A DNA stretch of 64,000 nt, from positions 86,632,151 through 86,696,150 of the forward strand of contig NC_133120.1 of assembly GCF_033568475.1 (NCBI RefSeq), in the 5' to 3' direction. This document shows positions 10,880 to 23,880 of the stretch, in pieces. Numbering within the stretch: position 1 is the first letter of the stretch; every line of letters begins with the position of its first letter. Origin of the DNA: Henckelia pumila (taxonomy: Eukaryota > Streptophyta > Magnoliopsida > Lamiales > Gesneriaceae). Below the pieces are notes generated by a model. That model ran no database searches. It had not been told where the DNA came from and worked only from the letters and a program-made list of their open reading frames with translations. A program made the position numbers and the translations under genes.

Positions 10880-13800
10880 ATGGAGGAATTGTCATCCGTG
10901 AATTCCATTTCCCGGAAAAGAAAGGAAATCCCAGCTCAACGAGACCGATTTGAAGGCACTTTGACCCGGAGCAGAACCCAGATGTGCATCTACCGTCCTG
11001 AAGTAATTTCCGAAGAACCATCGCCAGCGGCTGATTTTTCGGTTCTAAATTGTGGCAATGCTTGGGGAGGATCGTCGATTAAAGATCTACGGGCACGGAG
11101 AGTGTTCACTCCTGATATTAATTCGATCCTTCAAGCGCAGGACGAGAATAAGTTGGAAGAGGGAAAAGAATCTTTGGAAGGTTTAGATTCGGGATCCGTT
11201 CAGGGTCGTGTATTGGATATGGGCTCGGGTTCTATGAAGGTGGACGAGATTGGAAGCTGTGATGAGGTTATGACATCGGAGGCTGAAGAGGTCAAACCAT
11301 CTAATATTGATAATGGGATTTCTACGGTAAAGAGTGAGGCGATTTCCGAAGATGAATCTGTTCTCAGAAGCAAAATGGTGATGCATTTATCTTTTTTTTT
11401 AATTGTTTACATGTTGCTTACCGTTGGTTACTACTATGGATCTGTTCCGCATCCTTTCATATATCTTCGTGTAATTGTAGTCTCACAATTTTGTCGTTTT
11501 TTGATAGATATGAAAACTATTTCTTATTATTATTTGATGTTTAGGTATTTGTGGTGATCAAAATTTTGTTGTTTGCTGTTATTTCAATTTCTACATAAAG
11601 CCATGACATCCAAAAATTTACTTCTTTTTTAGGCCCTTACTTTGTGTTCTAAAAGGAAGGTTTTCAAGACTCCAGGATCTTTCAGTTATAGAAGGTTGCT
11701 GCCATATCTAACGGACTTGGTGAATGATGATTCCCGTAAGTTTCTTGCTCTGTTGTTTCTTTTTGTTTTTGTTTTTTCACAAAAAATTGAATCTCATATG
11801 CCCAGTTATTATTTTTTCTTTCACGCGAAGAAGGTTAAATTTATTCTATCTAATTGCTCTTATAGGTAGTGTTGATGTATATTGATTTTAATAATGCATT
11901 TAAATAGTGAGAGACGAGTACCTTGATGTCATATTAATATTCTTGCTATATGTTTATTGTTCGATATTAGGTGTTTCGAAAATTGAAATAGTAGATGCAG
12001 TAACTCCATGTATGTCAAGGGAGTCTTGTTCTGTGAAGTCTAATTCGAAGGCATATATCCAACATTCTCATAATGGTTGGGCTGAGCGTCAGAACTATAA
12101 TTCTGAAAATACCAAGTCATCGGAGGACAAAGCAACGCAGAATTTTCAATCAGGACACGAGGATTTGTGTGGTAGAAAAGATAAAAGGGATGACCCTGCG
12201 GAAAATATTGTGCTACGTAGACCGGAACAGAGAAAGCACCAGGAAGGCGCGACTCATGCACTTGTTTCATTGGAAGAGAAGTCAATTCAAATGACACCTC
12301 CTGATCCTGATATTTTCATTAAAGCTGAGATTGGTGTTGATAAAGAATTTGTTGAAAGTAGTACTTTTCTGACTGAGAACCAAATTCGTACGAATGACAA
12401 TGTTTGCCTAGACCAAAGTTCAGATAGGAAACAAATCTCTGATTCAATCGACAGTCTGGTAAACTTTCTTCAATCCATAAATGTCTTGAAAGCATAAATA
12501 TTATTTTGTTTATATTATCTCTACATATTCTCTGAAGTATTATTACCTGTAAATGTGTTGCGGACTTATCCAGAATAAGTTTCTTGTGTTCTTTCAGGTT
12601 CTTAATCCTAGCAGTCGACGAAGGGTGTTTAAGCATCCACGATCTCTCAGCTATCGAAGACTGCTTCCTTTGCTGTTGGAAATTTCCAATGATAATTCAA
12701 GTAATTTCCTTGCCAAATGTAGTTCAATCAGTAAATGGACATACTAAATTGCTGCGTGAGTGGTTAATTGCTTGCATGCTAATTATTATTTATAATTTTT
12801 TCTTGCCATGACCTCAAGAACAGTTAAACAGCAAAAGCCTATTGTAGAGTTTGTAGAAAAACCACATCCTCTACCTGCTACTACTTCTGTGGAACAAATG
12901 CATGTGAAGAAATTGCAAACTGAGAGTTCTTACGGGAGCCAAAAGACTGAGATTCTGGAGGAAATTCCACTGCCTGCATCTATTCCTCCAGGTGGTTCGT
13001 CTTGGAATGCTGGGGCCAATCCAAGCTTATCGACACATACATCTCCTTTCCCCGCCGATCCATCAAATGTCATGCTGAGTTTAGATGATTCTGAAAATGG
13101 GGCTAGTCCAGCTGCGAATCTTGGTTTGCAGACCGGAGGAATATTGCAATCTCAAAATAGCCCCAGAAAGATAGAATCAGAATATCCCCACACTGATACT
13201 AATGGGCTTGAAAGGAAGGAGCAATCTGCTCTCCAAATTGAAGAATCTGAACGGGCTGATAAGGAGATCAAATGCCCGGACCTGGGATTGGAAATATATA
13301 ATGACAACAGAGAATCAATTGAAAAAGTTCAATTGAACCAAGGCATGATGAAGATGGATGTATGCAATACTTTCTCTGCTATCGCTGGTCCTCCCAAGGG
13401 CATTATAAAGAAAAATCCAAGAGGCTGCAGAGGGCCCTGTAATTGTCTAAATTGTGCTTCTTTCCATCTTCATGCTGAGAGAGCATTTGAGTTTTCAAAG
13501 AATCAGATGCACGATGCTGAAGAAGTAGCATTGGAGTTGATGAACGAGTTGGCAAGACTTCGCCATTTGTTGAAAAAATCAATCACCAATGAAAATGGTT
13601 CTGAGATTGTCCCCCTCAATCTGGTTAGTTCCAATTGAATCGATTGCTGTATACAAATGAGTGTCATGCTCTTGCTCTTCAGCAACATGGTCTTGCTCTT
13701 CAGCCAAGCCATAATTTAAAATTCAAATCTCAGTTTAAATCTTCCCTTTTTGGCAGTTCACAATATATACTTTTAATGTTTCTTTCACATTTCATTGTTC

Positions 13801-14153
13801 TGTGATAATCATAATCTTTCCAAAACTTTGGTAAGTCTCAATTTGTTTTTGTCTTACTATGTAGATTCAGGTTAAACAAGCTTGTGCTGAGTCACTTGAT
13901 ACAGAAAAACAAGCAAAAGTGCGCCTCTGCCAATTGAACTGTGATCTCAATATTCATTGCAGAGTGCCGGTAAACTCGGGCATCCCTTCTGAAATATTAT
14001 CTTGAATTGCTTTTGATAGATAGAGGTTGTTTTTTCATTTTATCGTGCCACCTGCAGGCCTTGCTCCAGCCTAAGGTGACCTTCTCTAGTTATGTCCGAG
14101 AACGATCTTTTCCAATATCAGATCAGCTTGTCAGCATTGAAAAGACAGAATAA
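10880..14153 (+). CDS. Uncharacterised plant protein with duplicated SYRRLLP exon and Cys-cluster domain
   Basis: Seven exons give one open frame of 730 residues: 10880-11377, 11633-11735, 11971-12458, 12598-12700, 12824-13623, 13865-13969, 14058-14153. All introns are GT-AG and phases match; the ATG at 10880 (MEELSSVNSISRKRK) is the first in frame. Exons 2 and 4 are both 103 nt, same phases, and encode related segments (KRKVFKTPGSFSYRRLLPYL and RRRVFKHPRSLSYRRLLPLL). Exon 5 ends in a conserved-looking block CRGPCNCLNCASFHLHAERA followed by a helical stretch QMHDAEEVALELMNELARLR. The C-x3-C-x-C-x2-C cluster could bind metal or form disulfides. Acidic, Ser-rich regions between these look disordered. 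No signal peptide or membrane segment. I recognise it as a plant-specific uncharacterised type and assign no function. Confidence 0.8.
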
Positions 14154-14720
14154 AGAGGAGTAAATTATTTGACGTGAATTAAGGAAGCTCATCGAATGAT
14201 GAAATCAAGGGAACGGTGTCATCTGCGAGTTTACGCATTAAAGTTTGAGATAATTTTTTTTTGTTATTTAATCGTGCTTGCTAGAAAATTTTCACTTGTG
14301 TAGTGATTGCTGTTAAGATAAATGATCGAGTCAAAACTATGAGTTTATGTATGAATATGATGTGATCCACTCATGGTTTCCAATGCTTTTGTACCAATTA
14401 TACAAACCAACCAATAATTATTAGTCTTGTTCTTTTGTGAAACTAAGTATATATTTTTTAATGACATCTGTTTAAACTCATTCTATATATAGCTATAACT
14501 ATAAAGTACAGCCCCTAAAAGCAAATGTGTTTACCATTTAGTCGATTGGCGTGTGCTATGTTATATATTCATGGGCAGAGAAAAAGCTAAAGAACAGATT
14601 ATTTCATTTTATTAGAACCATGTACTAATTAAACATGGCAAGATGGAAATAAACAAACTAATGGAATTTTGAATTGCACAACTTGATTGTCTTGTTCCCC
14701 TGCATGCAACTTATTTATTA
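14154..14720. other. Convergent 3' region
   Basis: Between the 3' end of the seven-exon gene (+) and the stop of the XTH gene (-). It holds only the two 3' untranslated regions and AT-rich sequence. Confidence 0.7.
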
Positions 14721-16265
14721 TTATATTTTGCATTCTGGAGGAAAGCCTTGAGGGAAGCGTTTATGATCCGTGCAATAATTGTATATCATGAAATTCTTCT
14801 GAACCCATCTCAGCCTCCTACGACCATAGGCGTCGAGTTCTTGGTTTTGCCATGCCCCGTTGGAGAATCCTGATGTGCAAGATCCAGAACAAGTTTGCAC
14901 GTTGAAGTTCCTGTAGTAGGCCGTAAATGGTGCCTTGGACCAGTCGGTTTTCACTAGCCCGCCTCTCGTGGCCCAGTCATCGGCGTTCCATAGGCTAGAG
15001 TAGATCCTCATGGGTTGGTTTTTAGGGTACGAGACACCAAGGGACTCAGCATTTTTGAACTGCCTGATAGGAGTGTTGTCCACCAAGAATCTGAAAATAT
15101 GCAAGACATCATGGGGATCATATATTATATAAAAACTTGAGATTAGACAATATTATATATATTGTTTGAATATGATCATGTGCTTATAACGTACACTATT
15201 TGATAGGGGTTCCATTGGATAGAGTAAGTGTGGAAATTTTTGGTGGGATCAAACCACAGATAGAATTGTTGCTCTCTGTTCCCTTTGCCTTGAGCGTACA
15301 CGTTTGTGTGCACAATGTAAGGTTGTCCACTCACGTTTCCCAGGAACTCGAAGTCGATTTCGTCGTGGTTCGCCCCTTGAGAAGACAACTGCAACATCAA
15401 TTGCAAACATAGTATATAATTAATGGTCACTTTTACTTGGAGTATTTATTATACAAGCCCGAAATTAAACTAATGAGTTCATGCGTCAGTCCTAGCTAGA
15501 TGAATTTTATATAATCTAAGTTCATTACAATATTAACATATTAATGTATCCTTGTAAAGTTGTCACGTAGACTCTCTTTACAAAGGTTTTGAATCAAGCG
15601 AGAAACGAATACAATTTACTCGTGACGGGAAAATATTTGTTAAGATCTTATATAAAAGAAGTTATAATTAAAACAAATTTAATTTTGAGAGGCGTTACCT
15701 ATTTTGTACGCCACAGAAATAAATGTCCCTCTACTTTTTACACGAGCAAACAAGTTGCATGTGTTTTCTTGTACTCTTTAATTAATGCAACCAAATTTCC
15801 TTTTCATCCAAAATTTGGAGTCTCTATCGATCAAATAAATCATTCCAACAAGACCGATGGACGTACGCATCATTTACTTATGTCTTAAATTTTCATCTTT
15901 ATATATATATATATATATAAAATTAAAACTTAATCTTGAAAAAAATATAATATGTATAAAATTTGAGCAAATTAATATATAATACGTACATAATATGTGG
16001 TGACTGTTCCAGCAGAGTCACCGGCGACAAGTTTGAGCTGCATATCAATCCTCCCGAACAAATACTGTTTCTTGGATTGGAATCCTGAACCGGATGTTTT
16101 ATCCAGCGACAGAGAAAGAAGCTCCCCTCCATTGAACATCTTGCCCCGATCACCGCCCCACGTTACGTCGAATTCTTCATTAAAATTATTGCCCCCCATA
16201 CAAATATTCACTGTCACAAACAAAACCAACAAAAATGTTGCCAACCCCTTGCAAAATGAAGCCAT
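14721..16265 (-). CDS. XTH: Xyloglucan endotransglucosylase/hydrolase
   Basis: Three exons on the minus strand: 15990-16265, 15195-15388, 14721-15090, joined with GTACGT donors and AG acceptors into 279 residues, a normal XTH length. A signal peptide ([20 protein letters not shown]...MGG) sends it to the cell wall. Exon 2 carries the GH16 active-site motif [11 protein letters not shown], with the first Glu as nucleophile and the second as acid/base, followed at once by the conserved N-glycosylation site NVS. Exon 3 encodes the C-terminal XTH domain ([18 protein letters not shown], then [13 protein letters not shown] and the end [18 protein letters not shown]) with the family cysteines. It should cut and rejoin xyloglucan during wall loosening. 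Which XTH subgroup is not decided. Confidence 0.93.
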
Positions 16266-16400
16266 TTTTTTTTTAAAAAAAATTCACTTCAGATATTAAT
16301 ATATCTATATATTATATGATGATGGATTTAGTTGATTTCTTGAAGAAAAGGTGTGATATATGAATGACTCTTGAGTTTTTGTGAACGTTGTGTGTGTGTG

Positions 16401-16408
16401 TATATATA
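16401..16408 (-). promoter_or_regulatory. TATA box of the XTH gene
   Basis: The minus strand reads CCTATATATACACACAC here, about 135 bp upstream of the XTH ATG at 16265. Confidence 0.5.
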
Positions 16409-16587
16409 GGGGTCGATATGTATGGGGTGGGGGGCCATTATGGAAGTAATAAAATGCTTGTGAAGACCAACTGGAGCTGATTGAGTTGGTGCCAGCTTGG
16501 AGCAATCAAAGCTGGACTGGAACCTGCTTTTGTTTAATTACCCAATTACTTTCTCTATATCTATATATTTCTTCTTCTTTTTTTTTT

Positions 16588-16636
<49 letters not shown>

Positions 16637-19600
16637 CATGGCACATAATCTAATTTAAATAAATTCATATAATGAATGTCATATGTATATTTGATTCCAT
16701 TAAGTGGCAGCCAGCTCCCCATCTTATATATATATAAAGAATGTTACGTTTCTATATAATATTTCAGGTTTTTGGTATCCTTTTTAATGAATATAGAAAT
16801 TTTTTGTAATTAATTCATTGGACATAATTTGGAAAAATGCATGCATATATAAAGTGGAATGTGGTTCAAAGTGTTTTGGAGTGTTGCGGAGAGAAGTGAT
16901 AGCTTCCAACAATGATTCTGTTTAATAGAGAGTATGGCCCTCTTCCTATTGATTTTAATGTAGACCATTCAATGGATGCCAACCAAGCAATGTACTCTCA
17001 GACAAATTTATTAATTATTATTATTATATATATATGTGTGTGTGTGACATATAATTGAAGCTCATAAAGTACAATTCAAATTGGCTTAGATACACATTCA
17101 AAAAATGGGCTTAGATACTCGTTAATTACTCGTCACCTTTTTCTTTGCTACCACACATTCACGAATTCCCCGTTGGGTTTCCAAGTGTGTTATTAAATGT
17201 TACAATATAGCTAATTTTTTTTAAAAGAACAATATAGCTAATTGAATATGTAGGATAAATACATTTGTTGTTTTACGGAAGTTTATAATTACTAAATGAC
17301 AATCGTACAAGTCAAACATTTTAAATTGTACATAGGTTAATCTTAAAGATCATGTGTCGATCGTTTCTTTTTATAAAAAATAATAGTGTTATTGCACTCT
17401 TAACATATTAATATTTTAGAATTTGAGTTTTAAGCTTTTGTTTTTGATATCATCCACTAGATGTTCTCGCGTGACAATTATTCAACAAGTGGTTCATTAA
17501 TTGGAAAAAGTAAAAATGCGCTAAAATAAATAGCATACTAGATAAGGATAAAAGGGATTACTATATAATACGCATTACTTTATAAGATATATCACACATA
17601 TATTGATATATAAATACCTATTTTTACTATTTAAACATAATCAAATAGAAGACACATATAAAAGACATTATTTTAAATATATATAACCTTAGTTTTGGGG
17701 TACTGCAAGAGGCAGCTGTGGAGATAAGAAGATAACATGAATCTACCTTCTTCCAACATATAGTACTTGATTTTTGTGTCGTTATTTTCAATTTTTCTTT
17801 TTGTAATATTTAATATAATGATAGATTTATGTTATTTATTTTGTTGGTTTTTTTTAAAAATTTTTTAAGAATGGTGGGGATTTTTCATAAGAATTTGTGA
17901 GATAGAATTCTCGTCTGTGCCTCGAGTTCAATAAATATTTCAAGAAAAATGTCACGTGTACAAATAAAGTTACACATTTATATTTGAAATTACAAAATTA
18001 TTAGCTAAATGTATTTTTAATGAGTTTTTTCCCCATAATTCATATTTTAATAGTAAATCATTAAAAATTCATGGGAATATCTGAACCAATAACAAAGAAA
18101 CAAATGTGAGCACGTCTTCAGTACAATGTATGGAGCTAGCCATCAAGTATTTTGGATTTTTTTTTTGGAAATTATTATTATTATTTTTGAGTAACTAAAG
18201 GCATCAATTTTTTAAACGTGTTAAAAAAACAAAATGAGCCCATATACTTTTTCAGTTGACATTTTGAATAAAATAATGTGCTTTGGACTCTTGTAGGAAA
18301 TTAAAACTTACTCCAGTATTTTTACTCTACATGGTTGTTTTTGTTTCTTTCTCATAAAACTCGGAAAATTATAAGTATATATATATGTACTCTAGAATCC
18401 TAGATCTTATCTAATGAATATATTTCTAAAAAAAGGGTATATGAATGGTAAATGAACAACAAAACAAACGTCTATCAAAGTTTGTGAAAGATATTGAAAT
18501 AAATAAATACGGAATATTATTTTTGAGAGTTGGAAATTTTTTCCCGACAACTTTAAACAAAGAATAAATAAATAATTTCGTAAATTTGTTTGAAGCTCTA
18601 TTAATTTCTATGTATATATACATAAACTTGCATCGAAATTGATCTTTTTAAATAATCATAATAATAATAATGACATGAACAACGCGAACTCCCAATCATA
18701 ATAAATCGTGTATTTGAAATAAAGTCCTACCATTAGGTCATGAGCGAGCTGGAATACCTAAAAATGGTTACAAGTATTTAATACCACCTAGCTACTCATT
18801 ATTGGGACCAATTTTTAAATAAACATACCATTTTTTCTTTAACGGATATATTTGAATATTATATTTTGAATTTTTTGTATTCGACCTCATTTTAAAAGAA
18901 AAAAATAAAGTTTTTTTTTGGGTATCATTTATTTAAAAATGAAGGCCGATTAACCATTTATTTTTTTCGGTAAATCTTCACTACTTTCCGCTTCTCTCTA
19001 TATTTTAAATGTTATTTGTTAAAAAGTTAGTATATTTAAATTTTAAAAATACCAACATTGTTGCATAATTGTACGCACCACCAACTATTTAAAAATACCA
19101 GCATTGTTGCATATATATGTTGCGTTTACTTGCCTTGATAAATGAAAGATTACATAATTAATATCGAATAATTCTATGTTTACTTGCAAAATTGAAAATG
19201 TGTATTAATCTTTCGGCCCGTTAATGATAGGATTCACGGATGATTTTTAGTTCTAAATTTTCATGGGATTATAAATCTTTACAAGGTGAGAGAGTGAATT
19301 TTTTTTTAATCCATCCAACTAAACATATTATTATTTATCCATAATCACTCTATATCCTATCAAATTATCTTAATAATTATTTTTTAATATCTCTTTGCTC
19401 AATCTCATCATTTAAATTAAACACAGCAATATTATATAGAAATATATATGCTGGGAGCATCTGAAGTAGGAAAGTGGGCCATGTATGGAATATTTTGGTG
19501 TTTGGTTTGGTCCATTTAACAAACAAGTCAAGCCCAATGCAGTCACTAGATTAGGCCCACATACTCAGCATTGCGGTGTTTGTAATATTTTAACGATTAA

Positions 19601-20769
19601 GTTCGGCGCCTAACAAAAATATTTTAGTTATTAAAGGACATGCAATGCAAGGGTAGTGAATTTGGTGTAATTTCCGGTGCTTTATTTTTTTTGGAGATTA
19701 TATCTTTTTTAAAGATTATATTGGATTTTGGTTTGTAAATTTAATTATTTTACTAGACCTCTTTTAATCGATTAACTGGAGTGGTTGGTCTAATTTTATG
19801 TATCATATTATGCTACTAATAAATTAAAATTTATTCAGAAAATACTTCGTCTTCAAAGTCTAACCTTGAAAATTCAAGAACACAAAAACTCGAACAAAAC
19901 AATTTTACATGTCCACTTTGTGAGTCGAACTTCCGATTTAACTCATTAAAAATAATATTTTTTTACTGAAAATTTTGATAGTTATGTTAATAAGAAACAT
20001 TATGTAGTACACGCCAATTGAGTGAAAAGCATTGATTTTGTTTTTTTACAATAAATATTACTTTTTAGAACAGATATGAACACAGTCAACTCGTATAAGG
20101 AATATAAATCCATGAAACAGGTACAAAAACCTCTTTATCGGAAAATATGATTCTTTGAATCCAAAGAAATTAATGTGGAATACCTTTTTGTATGCTATGT
20201 TTTATTGATGTAAAAAACTTAATTTTGCCACAAATTTCTAAACAAATATTGTTCGGACGCATAAAAATAAAATTTTGTGAACTTGAGAAACAATCGAAAC
20301 AACGATCTGTAAAACTGTGTATTATATGTAACTTCTAAATTCTTCAATATACAATTTAAATTTGCAAAATCTGAAATTGATCATATCATATAATATACCA
20401 AGCTATTATATTCTCTTAATCTCTTGGTTCATCCTTTAGCCTGGACACGCCGGCTGCGATGGATGCCTCTCTTGATTATTTTGATTTTAAAGAGCAAAAT
20501 CGGTGTTTAAACCACGATACGTGTATACAAATTAGTACTAAAAAGAATACTCCAAGAAAAACATAGAAAAATTAGATATATATGACACAAAAATGCTTAG
20601 AAATCACGAAATTTCAACACAAGGTAAAATATAATTGAGTTGCGTCATTAGATTTTTTTTTTCAAAAAAAAAAAAATTACTTGTACATATACAATACAAA
20701 GCTGGTAAAATTGGCACAAACATATTTAACAACCAACAAATTATAATTAGATATATATCCTGATAAAAA
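16409..20769. other. AT-rich spacer
   Basis: No gene with convincing coding character. It contains a long (TA)n microsatellite at about 16590-16633 and shorter AT repeats. Frames here (for example 18426-18623) are low-complexity. The first few hundred bases are the presumed XTH upstream region. Confidence 0.65.
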
Positions 20770-21075
20770 TCAAAGACATGGCTTCTTGGGAATATCTCCA
20801 CATGAACCACTCGCACATTTGCTCATGCAATAATCCGTACAACACATGACGCGATCCCGGTTTCCAATTATATCACAAACACACAAATACTCGTTGATGC
20901 ATATAAGAAAACACTCATTCTTCTCATCTTTCTCGTGACCGTACCCACCGGTCACCGCCGGAGTAGTATCCCTGGCTGATCCCCCGGTCTGCTGTGGTGC
21001 CGCCGTTGATATCACGGCCAGGATAGCGAAGACGAGGGCCGTGAACGCGATGGCTCCGCTGCTTTTGATGGCCAT
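20770..21075 (-). CDS. Small secreted cysteine-rich peptide precursor
   Basis: A single-exon ORF of 101 residues. Residues 1-25 are a signal peptide (MAIKSSGAIAFTALVFAILA), followed by a Gly/Thr-rich spacer and a C-terminal half with ten cysteines: C-x3-C-x5-C-x-C-x10-CC-x3-C-x3-C-x4-C-x7-C. Even cysteine number, signal peptide and a TATA box 60 bp upstream support a real gene. The spacing is like that of thionin-like or defensin-like plant peptides, but I cannot assign a named family. Likely apoplastic, with defence or signalling roles possible only by analogy. A SINE sits immediately upstream (21144-21368). Confidence 0.75.
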   Translation of the reverse strand: MAIKSSGAIAFTALVFAILAVISTAAPQQTGGSARDTTPAVTGGYGHEKDEKNECFLICINEYLCVCDIIGNRDRVMCCTDYCMSKCASGSCGDIPKKPCL

Positions 21076-21135
21076 TTTATTTGGTTTTCTATGTAAATTT
21101 TAATGTATATTACTTTAGCTTCAATCAATATTGCT

Positions 21136-21143
21136 TTTATATA
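21136..21143 (-). promoter_or_regulatory. TATA box of the cysteine-rich peptide gene
   Basis: The minus strand reads CTATATAAAAGCAA, 60 bp upstream of the ATG at 21075. It lies inside the target-site duplication of the adjacent SINE, so a second copy of the same word lies beyond the SINE at 21369-21381. Confidence 0.7.
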
Positions 21144-21368
21144 GCCCCTAATGGGGCGTCTAAGTTGATGTAATAGGTGAACTTTTGGTCAGAGGTCAGG
21201 AGTTCGATTCTCCCTACCAACACCTTCTTGGACTAGCCTATCACACAGGGCTTGCCTAATGTGGTTTACCTGACTAACGTAGTTTGCAGGCTATTGCGTT
21301 AGTCCGGAGTTTACCCAGTGCACACCGAATGTAGCGGCTACGGGTTCTCACGTCAAAATTTTTTTTTT
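21144..21368 (+). mobile_element. tRNA-derived SINE (Au-like), inserted at a TATA box
   Basis: 225 bp ending in a run of T, flanked by the 13 bp direct repeat TTGCTTTTATATA (21131-21143 and 21369-21381). The 5' part has a B-box-like AGTTCGATTC near 21210 and an A-box-like region upstream; the body includes CACCTTCTTGGACTAGCC and TTTACCCAGTGCACACCG. A T-run 3' end and this wording fit the Au-type plant SINEs. A second, shorter copy is at about 38470-38650. Confidence 0.8.
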
Positions 21369-21381
21369 TTGCTTTTATATA

Positions 21382-23880
21382 TATATATATATATATATGA
21401 TATAATAGTAGTAGTGGTAGTAGTCGTGTGAAATCGTAATTCTGTTACAAACACAATATATATGTGCTCATGATTTATGTATAATAATTCTAGTAATTAC
21501 ACGAAATCTGTGATGTTAATGATAAAATTGTGATTTGGTATCATGAGGTCTTTTATAATAAGTATTTTAACAAGTCAAATTGTAATTTAAAAAAAAAACG
21601 CATTACGTGAGTACAAAAATGTTATTTTTATTTTTTTTTATATAAAAAAATAATTTATTGCGACGTTTAAATAGAATTAATTAATAAACATGAATTTGTA
21701 TACGGCTGCTTTCGTGGGCCTACAGAAATCTAAGTTATATGGTGTCCACTGTCCAATCATATTTCAGCCCATCAATCGTCCATGGGCCCAAGAAAACGAG
21801 ATCGAACCCTCTTAGATTGACGAGCTATTTTTGAGAAAGAAAATCATTTTTTTTTTAATACAAATGGGTGTGGGGGAAATTTGTGTGTTAAATAAACCTA
21901 TTATAATTTTTTTTGGTTTACGTAGTGTCGCATTTCTTGTAATCAATTTGTGCGTCAATGTCACTATATTGGCAGACAAAAAGAGTTTTCTATTTCATTT
22001 CTTTTTGCAAGAAAAAAAAAACATGTGAATGAAATGTATAAAAAGGGACAATTTCAAATTCTAATGTGAACGCGCGATATAATATTTTATTTATTTTAAA
22101 GGGGGGCTCTACTTTGTCATTTCTTGGAAAATCCATACCAAAAAATTATTACGAAAATGAGTGCACACACGTTCCTTTGACCGTATATATATGTCATTAA
22201 AGATATTTTATTTTTCGATATTTGGATGAACTGATGTAAATATCGAGGTGTATATTCGAACTCACATAAAAAAACGAAAATATTACCATTTTTATATCAC
22301 TTATTTAGAACCTTTTTAAATATCGGAAATAAACATGGAAATAAACATGATAAGAAGAGTAACTATTTATTGTATTAACTAACACTATAATCACTTGTTT
22401 AAATTATTTAAAAATGATTGGACCTTTAATTAAAATCAATGAGATTATTCTGGATTAAGATTTAGATAGCAATATTAGCAACTTTACAATGGCCAACTAT
22501 TGTCAGTCAAGGGAAAAAAAAACACAAGTCACGATGATCATAATTATTTAATTAATTTTAATAATTGTATATTTCAAGTGACATGTGAAACGAAAGCTCA
22601 GTTTTATTAAATTAGAGGCAAGACTTTAACAACTTTCCCAAGTCTAATAAGCGACAAATAAATCATTTTGTTGCTCAGAATTTGTCAAGCTAGGCTAAAT
22701 TTTATATTTAAAAATTATTACGTGATTTTTAGTTGTGGGCCTTTTTCCACGTATATTTTTAATATGATAATAGTATTTGAGTCGAGTTTTAAATTTTATA
22801 ATATATTATATATACATGTATATTCTGAAATGATGGTATGCAACTAATTAATATTGCATTGCATAGAGAACATTTTAGTTTTTGATTTGGGAAGTCAAAA
22901 ATTACGACTAATTTAATTATTATTTTAAAAAATAAATAAAATCGACTTAATTTCCATTTGTTTTTCACCTTTTGAGTGGAGGATTTGGAGACATTTGAAA
23001 CCATAACATTTTCCATATTTACTAAATCCATTTTATTTATTTGGATGATGTTGTGCTTCTTCTTTAACTATAAGGCATGAATGTGTATAGTTGAATTTAA
23101 TACATGCATTCAACTTAATTCAACCACATCATCATTTTCCTTTTTTTGGGGTTTCCATTTTATATATTTAAGCTTATCATTATTTTTTGGAAGATGGTAT
23201 TCAAGTTTATTTTATGAAACATCAAGATTAAAATTTGGTCCATTTCCAATAAACGTTCCAATGTGAAATACTCCATCAATCTTATTTTAAATTATTACTC
23301 TTAATTTTGACCAAACGTAACAACGAAAAATAATCATTAATCATATCATAAATGTATATTTTGTAAATTAGGATGGGAAAAAATTGTCAGTCAACTTGAC
23401 AAAACGTAATAATGAATATTAGTAAAATTAAACATAAAAATCTATTTAGAGATCGTCTTGCATGTTAATTGTATGAGAATGATTTTTTGTTCGATCAGAT
23501 TTATGAAAAAATACTTTTACTCTATGTATATAGATCGATTTGAATATTGTCACGGATAAATATTTGTGGATCATATCATAGGAAACTTATAAAAAAAATT
23601 AAAAATTAAATATATACTTTGTAAATTACGAAATAATAATAAAAAATATTGATTATGATTTAAGGTAAATTCCGTTAAAGACGATCAATAATATATTCGA
23701 TTTCCATTCAGAGGCGCACATGCTTCATCCTTCTCTCGCAATAATCATTCTGTCTTATATTACATTCTCCCTTTCTTCTTCTCTCCCAAACTCCGCACTC
23801 CATATTTTCTAGTCTACTTCTCTCTCTAAGACTTCGATTTCAATCCCATTTTTGTATCTCAAACACGGCGTACAGATACC
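21382..23880. other. AT-rich spacer and upstream region of the zinc-finger gene
   Basis: Starts with a TA microsatellite after the SINE. No convincing gene; frames such as 21831-22028 and 22789-23031 are low-complexity. The last 200 bp are pyrimidine-rich (TCTCTC words), as in a plant 5' leader. Confidence 0.6.
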
